This document shows, one piece after another, positions 1-6,260 of a DNA stretch of 6,863 bases. The position numbers and the translations under genes are program-made. Below the pieces are notes generated by a model. It was not told the origin of the DNA and did not search any database. It worked only from the letters and a program-made list of their open reading frames with translations. The stretch comes from an uncultured Clostridium sp. Its GTDB lineage: Bacteria > Bacillota > Clostridia > Clostridiales > Clostridiaceae. Position 1 is the first letter of the stretch; every line of letters begins with the position of its first letter. The DNA lies in assembly GCA_934777095.1 (NCBI GenBank), contig CAKVNP010000114.1, positions 1 to 6,863 of the forward strand. Direction: 5' to 3'.

Positions 1-76
1 TAGTCACAAACTACGCTCGTAGAAAGTCAGGCTGGTCTGCTTTCGGACAGGGGTTCGATACCCCTCGCCTCCACCA
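1..76 (+). ncRNA. ssrA: tmRNA (ssrA), 3' end only
   Basis: This is the 3' part of transfer-messenger RNA, which rescues ribosomes stalled on broken mRNAs and tags the nascent peptide for degradation. The tRNA-like end is clear. A 5-bp T stem (49-53 with 61-65) encloses the T loop TTCGATA (54-60). It is followed by the 3' acceptor strand CGCCTCC (66-72), discriminator A73 and an encoded CCA (74-76). The end GCCTCCACCA is the usual bacterial tmRNA 3' end and matches the expected GGGGGC-type 5' end, which lies outside the window. The tag-peptide frame and most pseudoknots are also outside. A tRNA is unlikely, because no anticodon arm of normal spacing precedes the T arm. The 3' end of ssrA is a well-known integration site for genomic islands, which matters for what lies downstream. 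Confidence 0.93.
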
Positions 77-95
77 AATAAGAACTAAGGTAAGG

Positions 96-143
96 ATACA
101 ATGGTAAAACCTTGAAATATCAAGGCTTGGCCATTGTATTTTT
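96..143 (+). terminator. Intrinsic terminator of tmRNA
   Basis: The outer arms ATACAATGG (96-104) and CCATTGTAT (131-139) pair over 9 bp. The inner arms CCTTG (110-114) and CAAGG (121-125) pair around the loop AAATAT, with a partly paired internal segment between them. A run of T covers 139-143. It lies 20 bases after the tmRNA CCA end, where an ssrA terminator is expected. Confidence 0.88.
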
Positions 144-212
144 CGTTTTAGGAATAAATTTTTAGATGTTTTTAATAGATATTTTAGCCATCTTTAGGCT
201 TTTTGAGTATTT

Positions 213-257
213 ATGCACACCTCTTAGTGAGATTCTTACTAGGGGGTGTGCATTTTT
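213..257 (+). terminator. Second strong hairpin terminator
   Basis: ATGCACACCTCTTAGT (213-228) pairs with ACTAGGGGGTGTGCAT (238-253) over 16 positions, including two G-U pairs, around a 9-base loop. TTTT follows (254-257). No recognisable gene lies between this and the first terminator. It is either a backup terminator for ssrA or the end of a gene that has been lost. A short AGCC/GGCT hairpin with T-run at 186-204 sits between the two and is too small to call on its own. Confidence 0.75.
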
Positions 258-262
258 GCACG

Positions 263-296
263 TAAAGATATAATGCCATTTCAAAAGTTATCTTTA
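263..296. repeat. 8-bp inverted repeat TAAAGATA/TATCTTTA
   Basis: TAAAGATA (263-270) and TATCTTTA (289-296) are perfect inverted arms separated by 18 bases. The right arm lies in the spacer of the promoter candidate at 280-308, so it could be an operator arm. In such AT-rich DNA a chance match is also possible. It has no T-run, so it is not a terminator. Confidence 0.35.
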
Positions 297-308
297 TAGT
301 AGTATAAA
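280..308 (+). promoter_or_regulatory. Candidate promoter for the two-component operon
   Basis: TTCAAA (280-285, 4 of 6 to TTGACA) is followed by a 17-base spacer and TATAAA (303-308, 5 of 6 to TATAAT). It lies after the second terminator and would give a leader of about 260 nt before the regulator start. The match is moderate, and such hits are frequent in AT-rich DNA, so this is a candidate only. Confidence 0.28.
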
Positions 309-558
309 AGAACTATTGATTGTTGTTAGTATAAAGTAGTGGACACATTGAGTTAAACTAAGTAAAATAATATTTAGTTAAGAAAGGATATGTAAATTAT
401 TGGAAAAGCAGAAGATACTATCAATAATTAATGGATGGGTAAAAGAGTCAAAGGTTATAATAGTATTGCAATCTATATGGAAGAAAAAGTGGTTATGAGG
501 AATCTGTGAAAAGATGCCTTAACGCAATGAATATGTTATTAATACAAGAGATACAAAC

Positions 559-565
559 AAAGGAG
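559..565 (+). promoter_or_regulatory. Ribosome binding site selecting the TTG start of the response regulator
   Basis: AAAGGAG at 559-565 is the only strong Shine-Dalgarno sequence near the 5' end of the regulator frame. The in-frame ATG at 566 abuts it directly and cannot be used with it. The TTG at 575 lies 9 bases downstream, which is good spacing. That start gives a protein beginning MLNILVLEDE, the normal beginning of a receiver domain. Confidence 0.7.
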
Positions 566-574
566 ATGAGAGCG

Positions 575-1261
575 TTGTTAAATATATTGGTGTTAGAAGA
601 TGAAGCAAGTGTAAATAGAGGAATTACATTTTCACTAGAGAAAGCAGGATATAAGGTGTTTTCCTGTGAAACAATTTTAGAGGCAAAACGTTTAGTGCAG
701 CAACAATTGGTAGAGATATTGATTTGCGATATAAATCTCCCAGATGGTAATGGATTAGAATTTATTAGTTGGATGAGATCAAAACAGAATGCCTATATTA
801 TTTGTCTCACAGCATTGGATCAGGAACTTGATCAAGTTATGGGGTATGAGGCTGGAGCTGATGATTATGTAACCAAACCATTTAGTTTATCTGTTCTTTT
901 ACTTAAGATAGATGCATATTGTAAGCGAAATATTAAGAGCGCCCAAAAGAAAGAAATAATATCGGGAGATATTTGTATTTATCAGGATGAAATGAAAATA
1001 AAGGTGAAGGAAGAAATTATTTCTTTGACAAAAAATGAATGGAAGATGCTAACATTATTCTTAGCACATCCTAAGCAAATTTTATCCAAAAATCAAATAT
1101 TAGAGAATGTATTTGATATAGATGGAGAATATGTGGATGAAAATACTGTAGCAGTAAATATAAGAAGACTACGTGAAAAAATAAAAGACAATAGTACAAA
1201 GCCGGAGTATTTGAAAAATGTTCGAGGGCTTGGCTACGTATGGGACAAGGAAGTTCGATGA
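575..1261 (+). CDS. OmpR/PhoB-family response regulator (receiver plus winged helix)
   Basis: This is a 228-residue DNA-binding response regulator and the likely partner of the kinase encoded next. The receiver domain covers about residues 2-118. The acidic pocket is E8-D9, the predicted phospho-acceptor is D52 in ICDINLPDGNG, the conserved Thr is T79 in CLTA, and the conserved Lys is K101 in VTKPF. The C-terminal winged-helix domain (about 129-225) shows LTKNEWKML, a recognition-helix region DENTVAVNIRRLREKI and the closing RGLGYVW motif, all typical of OmpR/PhoB and VanR/BceR-like regulators. The TTG start is chosen from the Shine-Dalgarno sequence at 559-565. An in-frame GTG at 506 or ATG at 566 would add 23 or 3 residues not expected in the family. 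The stop lies 4 nt before the kinase start, so the pair is co-transcribed. Its likely target is the ABC operon downstream, which is an inference from gene order. Confidence 0.93.
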   Translation: MLNILVLEDEASVNRGITFSLEKAGYKVFSCETILEAKRLVQQQLVEILICDINLPDGNGLEFISWMRSKQNAYIICLTALDQELDQVMGYEAGADDYVTKPFSLSVLLLKIDAYCKRNIKSAQKKEIISGDICIYQDEMKIKVKEEIISLTKNEWKMLTLFLAHPKQILSKNQILENVFDIDGEYVDENTVAVNIRRLREKIKDNSTKPEYLKNVRGLGYVWDKEVR

Positions 1262-1265
1262 TATT

Positions 1266-2534
1266 ATGGTGAATAAAAACAAAAAAAACAAGGACTTTAT
1301 AATTGGATTATTTGTTGTAATTATGTTTGGATATTTAGCTACAAATGCAATTATGGTATATCAGAATTATAAAAACTATAAGAGCAAGATAGAAATAGTA
1401 GCTACAATGATTTCAGGTACAGATGAAAGTAATATGGATACAGCAATTAAGGTTTTAAAAGAAAAGAATTTAGAATCACCAGAGCAAGGTTATGAAATTT
1501 TAAATAAGTATGGTTATTTGGAATACAACAATAATATACTATTTAATACTTTTAGAAGACAAAGTATATTTTCTGCAGCTATTACATTTATAATATTTTT
1601 TGCACTAATGCTGGTATTGTATTTGTGGCAAAATACAGTAAGGAAAAATGAAGTAAGTGTGCTTTCAAAGGTAGAACAGAATTTAATTCGTTTTCGTGAA
1701 AATAATATGAAGGTGTTAGAGGTTGGGGAAGGCACAGATGAGCAACAGAAAATAGTGTATGAGCTAGAATCATTAGGGAGTCAACTGCAATTACTTAGAG
1801 AAGAAGCAAGGCAGGAAAAGGAAGGAACAAAAGAACTGGTGGCAGATATATCACATCAATTAAAAACACCAATTGCAGCATTAGATACCAGTTTTAGTAT
1901 ACTTCTTCAAGAAAATTTAAGTGTGGAGGAACGTACTGAATTTACTAAACGATGCCGTAATGCTTTGGACGGATTGGAAATCTTATTACAGTCTTTACTT
2001 CAAATATCAAGATTGGAAGCAGGGCTTATCCAAATTGAAAAGAGTCAGCAATCCTTAAGTGACATAATTTTAATAGCAGTAAATCGTGTTTATCCAAAAG
2101 CATCTGAAAAAAATATTGAACTGTCTTTTGATTGTGAGTCCTCTTTAGAGAAAATGAAGATTATGTTAGATAAAAAATGGCTTTCAGAAGCATTGATCAA
2201 TGTACTAGATAATGCCATAAAGTATAGCCCAAGAGATTCCAAGATAGATATTAGATTACAGAAACGAAACATGATACTTAGAATAGAAATAGAAGATCAA
2301 GGAATTGGTATACCAAGTGAAGAATACCATAAAGTGTTTCAACGCTTTTTTAGAGGGACCATACAGCAGGTAAAAGAAGCAAATGGTTCAGGTATTGGAT
2401 TGTATCTTGCCAGAAAAATTATAGAGGAGCATCATGGAACCATATCAGTGTCATCAAATTGGAATAGGTCATTAGGTACAGAAAAAAAATATCCAGGCAG
2501 TATATTTCTTATACAATTGCCAATAGGGGAGTAG
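1266..2534 (+). CDS. Membrane sensor histidine kinase
   Basis: This 422-residue protein is the sensor kinase of the pair. One membrane segment (about 10-31) is followed by about 70 residues expected outside the membrane and a second membrane segment (about 100-121). A charged, probably coiled linker (122-190) follows, with no clear HAMP domain. The HisKA domain has the phospho-accepting H197 in the H box DISHQLKTP. The ATPase domain shows the N box (INVLDNAIKYSP, N312 and N316), the G1 box DQGIGIP (344-350), the F-box region FQRFFRG and the G2 box GSGIGL (374-379). All catalytic motifs look intact. ATG 1266 is chosen because it lies 12 bases after AAGGAAG (1247-1253) and 4 bases after the regulator stop. 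An upstream in-frame ATG at 1218 would overlap the regulator by 44 bases without a ribosome site. The sizeable loop separates it from the short intramembrane BceS-type kinases. The stimulus is unknown. Confidence 0.93.
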   Translation: MVNKNKKNKDFIIGLFVVIMFGYLATNAIMVYQNYKNYKSKIEIVATMISGTDESNMDTAIKVLKEKNLESPEQGYEILNKYGYLEYNNNILFNTFRRQSIFSAAITFIIFFALMLVLYLWQNTVRKNEVSVLSKVEQNLIRFRENNMKVLEVGEGTDEQQKIVYELESLGSQLQLLREEARQEKEGTKELVADISHQLKTPIAALDTSFSILLQENLSVEERTEFTKRCRNALDGLEILLQSLLQISRLEAGLIQIEKSQQSLSDIILIAVNRVYPKASEKNIELSFDCESSLEKMKIMLDKKWLSEALINVLDNAIKYSPRDSKIDIRLQKRNMILRIEIEDQGIGIPSEEYHKVFQRFFRGTIQQVKEANGSGIGLYLARKIIEEHHGTISVSSNWNRSLGTEKKYPGSIFLIQLPIGE

Positions 2535-2570
2535 AGTCTTACAAAAATGTAAGACTTCTACTCCTCTTTT
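2526..2570 (+). terminator. Long intrinsic terminator overlapping the kinase stop codon
   Basis: AGTCTTACA (2535-2543) pairs perfectly with TGTAAGACT (2548-2556) around AAAA. After a one-base bulge the helix continues through GGGGAGTAG (2526-2534) against CTACTCCTC (2558-2566, one G-U pair). TTTT closes it (2567-2570). The kinase stop TAG (2532-2534) is inside the 5' arm, so a ribosome ending the kinase would cover part of the hairpin. It separates the two-component operon from the ABC operon. Confidence 0.9.
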
Positions 2571-2620
2571 GCAAGTGAAATGAAAGAATGATTTATTACT
2601 ATGAAAGTAGCTATTAGAAT
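2569..2620 (+). promoter_or_regulatory. Candidate promoter region of the ABC transporter operon
   Basis: A promoter is expected between the terminator at 2526-2570 and the ATPase gene. Two weak candidates share one element. The first is TTGCAA (2569-2574), 17 bases, then TTTATT (2592-2597). The second is TTTATT (2592-2597), 17 bases, then TAGAAT (2615-2620, 5 of 6 to TATAAT). A poor -35 would fit a promoter that needs an activator such as the phosphorylated regulator. That is inference, and neither candidate is strong. Confidence 0.35.
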
Positions 2621-2629
2621 AGAAACTGA

Positions 2630-2650
2630 TATTTAGGTGCTACCTAAATA
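2630..2650. repeat. Perfect palindrome upstream of the ABC operon, candidate operator
   Basis: The arms TATTTAGGT (2630-2638) and ACCTAAATA (2642-2650) are perfectly inverted around GCT. No T-run follows, so it is not a terminator. It lies about 10 bases after the better -10 candidate and 51 bases before the ATPase start. It could be a repressor or regulator site at the start of transcription, or a leader hairpin. OmpR-type regulators often use direct repeats, but Bce- and Van-type regulators are known to use inverted ones. Confidence 0.55.
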
Positions 2651-2701
2651 AGTATTCAAAAAAGTATGATGTAGCTATGAGTACGTAAGGAGGATATATA
2701 C

Positions 2702-3376
2702 ATGAGTACAATATTAGAAACAAAGAATCTTTGTAAATTTTATGGAGCAAAAGAGAATGAGGTAAAAGCCGTAGACAAGATTAACATAGAGATTAAAGAA
2801 GGGGAGTTTGTTGCCATTGTAGGAAAGTCTGGTTCTGGAAAGAGTACATTACTTCATATGTTAGGTGGTCTTGATACACCTACAAGTGGTGAAGTTTTAT
2901 TAAAAGGTAAGGAACTATATAAGATGAAGGAAGATGAACTAGCAGTCTTTAGAAGAAGAAAGATTGGCTTTATCTTTCAAGCATTTAATTTAGTTTCTTC
3001 AATTAATGTGTGGGAAAACATAGTTCTTCCAATTGGACTTGATGGAAAAAAGGTAGATACAGAATATATAAATGACATTATAGAAACACTTGGGATTGAA
3101 AAGAAAATTCATAATTTACCAAATACATTATCGGGAGGGCAACAGCAAAGAGTGGCAATAGCAAGAGCGTTAGCATCAAGACCAGATATTTTATTTGCAG
3201 ATGAACCAACAGGAAATCTTGATACTAAAACAAGTGATGAAGTAATTGCGCTTTTAAAAATGTCAGCAAAAAAATATGGGCAGACAATTGTTATGATTAC
3301 ACATGATGATGAAATTGCACAAGTTGCAGATCGTATTTTAATCATTGAAGATGGAAAGGTGGTAAATTTTAAATGA
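2702..3376 (+). CDS. ABC transporter ATP-binding protein, MacB/LolD type
   Basis: This 224-residue ATPase powers the permease encoded next. The motifs are complete: Walker A GKSGSGKST (41-49), Q-loop Q93 in FIFQAFNL, signature LSGGQQQR (143-150), Walker B ILFADE (163-168), D-loop GNLD (171-174) and H-loop H201 in MITHD. The length, the LDTPTSGEVLLKG region and the FQAFNLVSSINVWENIVLP stretch are typical of the MacB/LolD/BceA group, which pairs with FtsX-type permeases and drives mechanical work or peptide export rather than classical import. An excellent ribosome site AAGGAGG (2687-2693) lies 8 bases before ATG 2702. The stop overlaps the permease start as ATGA (3373-3376), indicating translational coupling. 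The protein is soluble and acts at the inner face of the membrane with its partner. Confidence 0.95.
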   Translation: MSTILETKNLCKFYGAKENEVKAVDKINIEIKEGEFVAIVGKSGSGKSTLLHMLGGLDTPTSGEVLLKGKELYKMKEDELAVFRRRKIGFIFQAFNLVSSINVWENIVLPIGLDGKKVDTEYINDIIETLGIEKKIHNLPNTLSGGQQQRVAIARALASRPDILFADEPTGNLDTKTSDEVIALLKMSAKKYGQTIVMITHDDEIAQVADRILIIEDGKVVNFK

Positions 3377-5799
3377 AGACAATTACCAATATAGCCTTAA
3401 GCAATGATAAAAAGAATAAGACGCGAAGTATTTTAATTATAGGTGCAATAATACTAACTACTACTTTACTGACAATAATAAGTACATTTGCCAATGGAAT
3501 GATTCGCTTACAGAAAGAAAGTGCTGCATATACTTATGGGAGTTATTATGGAATGTTTCAGTCTTTAAATAATTCTCAGCTTCAGGAATTAAAGAAGAGA
3601 GCAGAAATCACAGATATAGGGATTATGTCTAGTGCTGGAATTATACAAGGAAATGAAAAGGGTGCTTTTGTTAGCGTAGATGAAATTGTACGTAAAATGC
3701 TACCTTATAATCAAGAATATTTGCTGGAAAGTGGTACATATCCTGATACAGAAAATGAAATTGCAGCAAGCAGAGCATTTTTTGAAGCAGAAGGATATGA
3801 TAATGTTAAAGCTAATGATATAGTAACTTTATCTTATCGCTCAGGGATGTCTGATAAATATGAACAAAAGGATTTTGTTGTAAGTGGTATCTTGCAGAAT
3901 CGTGAAAGCTATACGGCAGATGCATCTTATGTTGTATTTTGTTCGTCAGATTTTTATGCAAATCAATTTGTAGAGGAAGAACGTCAATATAATGTATATT
4001 TCAGATTAAATGATACTGTGGATGTTTCTATGAATAATATTGATGATGTACTAACATTAATTGCAGAAAATTCTGGAATTGAAAGTGATAAGCTTGTTAT
4101 CAATAGCTATTATTTGACATGGACACTTGATCCTAGTTATGAGATGTTGGCTGTTAGTGGAGCTCTTGCATTGTGCGTAGTTTTATTTTCAATTGTGGTG
4201 ATTTATAACATTTTTCAAGTGGGAATCATTCAAAAAATACAGGAATATGGAAAAATAAAGGCATTAGGTGCAACAAGAAAGCAGATGCGTTCACTAATTT
4301 TTAAAGAAGGAATGTTTTTAGCTATTATTGCAGTACCTATTGGATTGATTATCGGATTTATTGCTGCAAAAGTAAGCTTTAGCTGGCTGATGGAACAAAG
4401 TAACTCATTAGCAGGAGTTCATAAAAGTGCAGATATTCCATTACTTTCACTTCCAATGATTGCAATTAGTGCATTGATTTCCTTTGCTACAGTAGCTTTA
4501 GCACTTAGAAAACCAATGAAGATTGTGTCAAATATTTCGCCAGTAGAGGCAACTAGATATGTTGAAAGCAGTAATGAAAAACAGAGAGGTATTCGTAAAG
4601 GAAGAAAAGAACTTAATGTTTTTTCACTAGCATTAGCAAATATAACTGGCAATAGGAAACGTACACTTGGAACAATATTTACAATGGGATTATCCTGCGT
4701 ATTATTTGTAGTTATTGCAAATTGTGTTGGTAACATTGATACAGAATATGAAACAAGAAAAGGAATTAATCATGGTCAATTTGAAATTAAGATTGACTAT
4801 TCCATGGATGATGAAGCGTATCCAGAAAATAATTTAGATTCTATTTTAAAGGATAATCCATTAAATGAGGAGCTAATTTCTAATATAAAAAATATTTCTG
4901 GTGTAACTGATGTTTTAGAAAGAGACATAGTAATTGCAGAAGCAAATGGAGGAAAGCAGGCTGTATCTATTTTGAGTAGAGAGGATTTTAAAAGTCTATG
5001 TTCTGATTCAGATATTGGAAATATGGATTATGATGAAGGTGTTAATAGTGGAAGCATTTTCTGTGGATGGTCAATGTGGATGGAGGCAGATGGATATACT
5101 CTTGAACAGCCACTTACGCTTAAGATAAATAATGGAGCAGATTCAATTGACTTTAATGGAACCATAGCAGGTTCTTTTGGAAGTGCAGATACTTATTGGT
5201 TATTGCCAGAAGAAGTGTATAAAAAACTACAACCTACTGGAACTTCCATTGGTTATCTTTGGATTGACTGTGAAGAAAAAGATGTGTTATATGTGGAAGA
5301 AGAATTAAGAAATTTGATCCGAAACATAACTCATATTAAGTTCACAACTTACCATGATGAATTGGAAACTTCTGAGTTTGCAAGCAGAATGATGAAAATG
5401 GGATGCTATTTATTTATGGGCATTGTTGGACTTATTGGATTTATGAATCTTGCTAATACTATGATTATAAGTATTACAACTAAGAAACAGGAATATGGAG
5501 TATTACAAGCAGTTGGAATGACAAATAAACAATTGAATTTAAGTCTGCAAATTCAGGGAATGTTATTTTCTATAGGTACAATTAGTGTTGCATTAGCAGT
5601 TGGTTTACCATTCGGACACATGCTGTTCTCATATGCCAAGAAAAATGGTATCTTCGGAATGAATGAATATCAAATTCCTATTATACCTATAGTATCTATG
5701 ATTTTAGTAATTATAATTCTTCAGTTAATCTTATCGTTTATACTAAGTCATAATTTGAAAAAAGAAACATTAGTAGAGAGAATTCGTTATCAAGGATAG
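3373..5799 (+). CDS. FtsX/MacB-type ABC transporter permease with two FtsX domains
   Basis: This 808-residue membrane subunit has about eight membrane segments, near residues 20-40, 258-282, 312-332, 358-378, 431-452, 676-697, 728-750 and 769-791. Two large regions outside the membrane (about 43-256 and 453-675) resemble MacB-type periplasmic domains in position and size. The protein is an internal duplication. Each half has a domain, a membrane helix and the cytoplasmic FtsX coupling motif, EYGKIKALGATRKQM (291-305) in the first half and EYGVLQAVGMTNKQL (707-721) in the second. Translation probably starts at the ATG inside the ATGA overlap, with GGAAAGGTGG 10 bases upstream. Related pairs next to two-component systems often export or remove antimicrobial peptides or act in envelope homeostasis. 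The substrate here is unknown. The 4+4 layout argues against a canonical BceB, which has ten segments and one large loop. Confidence 0.93.
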   Translation: MKTITNIALSNDKKNKTRSILIIGAIILTTTLLTIISTFANGMIRLQKESAAYTYGSYYGMFQSLNNSQLQELKKRAEITDIGIMSSAGIIQGNEKGAFVSVDEIVRKMLPYNQEYLLESGTYPDTENEIAASRAFFEAEGYDNVKANDIVTLSYRSGMSDKYEQKDFVVSGILQNRESYTADASYVVFCSSDFYANQFVEEERQYNVYFRLNDTVDVSMNNIDDVLTLIAENSGIESDKLVINSYYLTWTLDPSYEMLAVSGALALCVVLFSIVVIYNIFQVGIIQKIQEYGKIKALGATRKQMRSLIFKEGMFLAIIAVPIGLIIGFIAAKVSFSWLMEQSNSLAGVHKSADIPLLSLPMIAISALISFATVALALRKPMKIVSNISPVEATRYVESSNEKQRGIRKGRKELNVFSLALANITGNRKRTLGTIFTMGLSCVLFVVIANCVGNIDTEYETRKGINHGQFEIKIDYSMDDEAYPENNLDSILKDNPLNEELISNIKNISGVTDVLERDIVIAEANGGKQAVSILSREDFKSLCSDSDIGNMDYDEGVNSGSIFCGWSMWMEADGYTLEQPLTLKINNGADSIDFNGTIAGSFGSADTYWLLPEEVYKKLQPTGTSIGYLWIDCEEKDVLYVEEELRNLIRNITHIKFTTYHDELETSEFASRMMKMGCYLFMGIVGLIGFMNLANTMIISITTKKQEYGVLQAVGMTNKQLNLSLQIQGMLFSIGTISVALAVGLPFGHMLFSYAKKNGIFGMNEYQIPIIPIVSMILVIIILQLILSFILSHNLKKETLVERIRYQG

Positions 5800-5965
5800 A
5801 ATAACTTGGATAAATATTTTAATTAAGATAAATAAAATAGTTCTTATTATACTATAAAGTATTAAAATGACATAGATAATTATTATTGAAGGGAAACTAG
5901 GTTTAACTATAGTATATTCTAATTTAAGAAAATTATAATTAAGGTATATAAGGGGGATTTATTGA

Positions 5966-5988
5966 TACTTTAATGTACTATTAAGGTA
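5966..5988. repeat. 9-bp hairpin without T-run
   Basis: TACTTTAAT (5966-5974) pairs with ATTAAGGTA (5980-5988) around the loop GTACT, with one G-U pair. The right arm occurs again as a direct repeat at 5938-5946. No T-run follows on either strand, so it is not a good terminator. Its function is unknown, and chance is possible in this composition. Confidence 0.3.
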
Positions 5989-6260
5989 GGAAACACTGAA
6001 ATTGTTATAGGGTTCATAAAGAGAATAATAATGAGTTTTATAATTTTTTATTTAAATTAATTACTGAGTGGAAGGCGCAAAAGAGAATATTAGATAATTA
6101 AATTGTAATGACTTTATAAAATATAAAACGTGAAATTAAAGAGATATTAGGTATTATAGCTTAATAAGTTAAAGGGTGGAAGAAAGAATTAAATCTGATT
6201 AGTTAGAATGGTAAAGAAAGTAAGTAGGATTTAAGATAATGATCAACAGGATATGAAAAA

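Larger units (their letters stand above)
258..574. other. Gene-free leader before the two-component system
   Basis: I see no convincing protein gene here. The stretch holds an 8-bp inverted repeat (263-270 and 289-296), a promoter candidate (280-308) and a short motif TAGTGGACAC (337-346) that resembles IS3-family ends. A TATAAT at 456-461 lacks a good -35 partner. A 32-codon TTG-started frame (400-498) has only a weak ribosome site and no recognisable product. The stretch may be a long 5' leader plus decayed insertion-sequence material. Confidence 0.5.

Noticed and set aside
400..498. Small TTG-started frame of 32 codons before the regulator
   Set aside because: It has a rare start codon, a distant AAAGGA at 383-388 and no recognisable motif, and it overlaps possible promoter elements. 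It was kept only as a note.
506..574. N-terminal extension of the response regulator from GTG 506 or ATG 566
   Set aside because: The added residues do not belong to a receiver domain, the ATG at 566 abuts the ribosome site, and the GTG at 506 has only a weak GAGG nearby. TTG 575 fits both spacing and family length.
1218..1265. Histidine kinase starting at ATG 1218
   Set aside because: There is no ribosome site before it, and it would add 16 residues read from the regulator's coding sequence. ATG 1266, just after the regulator stop with AAGGAAG upstream, is preferred.
2607..2678. Direct repeat GTAGCTAT at 2607-2614 and 2671-2678 as regulator binding sites
   Set aside because: The repeats are only 8 bp, 64 bases apart, and built around the self-complementary TAGCTA. 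The second lies almost at the ribosome site, too far downstream for activation.
1514..4736. Minus-strand open frames of 60-105 codons inside the kinase, ATPase and permease genes
   Set aside because: They lie wholly inside well-supported genes, have no recognisable domains and are what frame shadows look like in AT-rich coding DNA.
5849..5862. Terminator for the ABC operon
   Set aside because: The stem ATACT/AGTAT is only 5 bp, all but one pair A-T, and is followed by ATTAAAATG and not a T-run.
6034..6060. Second IS256-like terminal repeat belonging to the suspected relic
   Set aside because: GAGTTTTATAATTTTTTA shares only the first bases and general T-richness with the real end at 6381, which is not meaningful in this composition.
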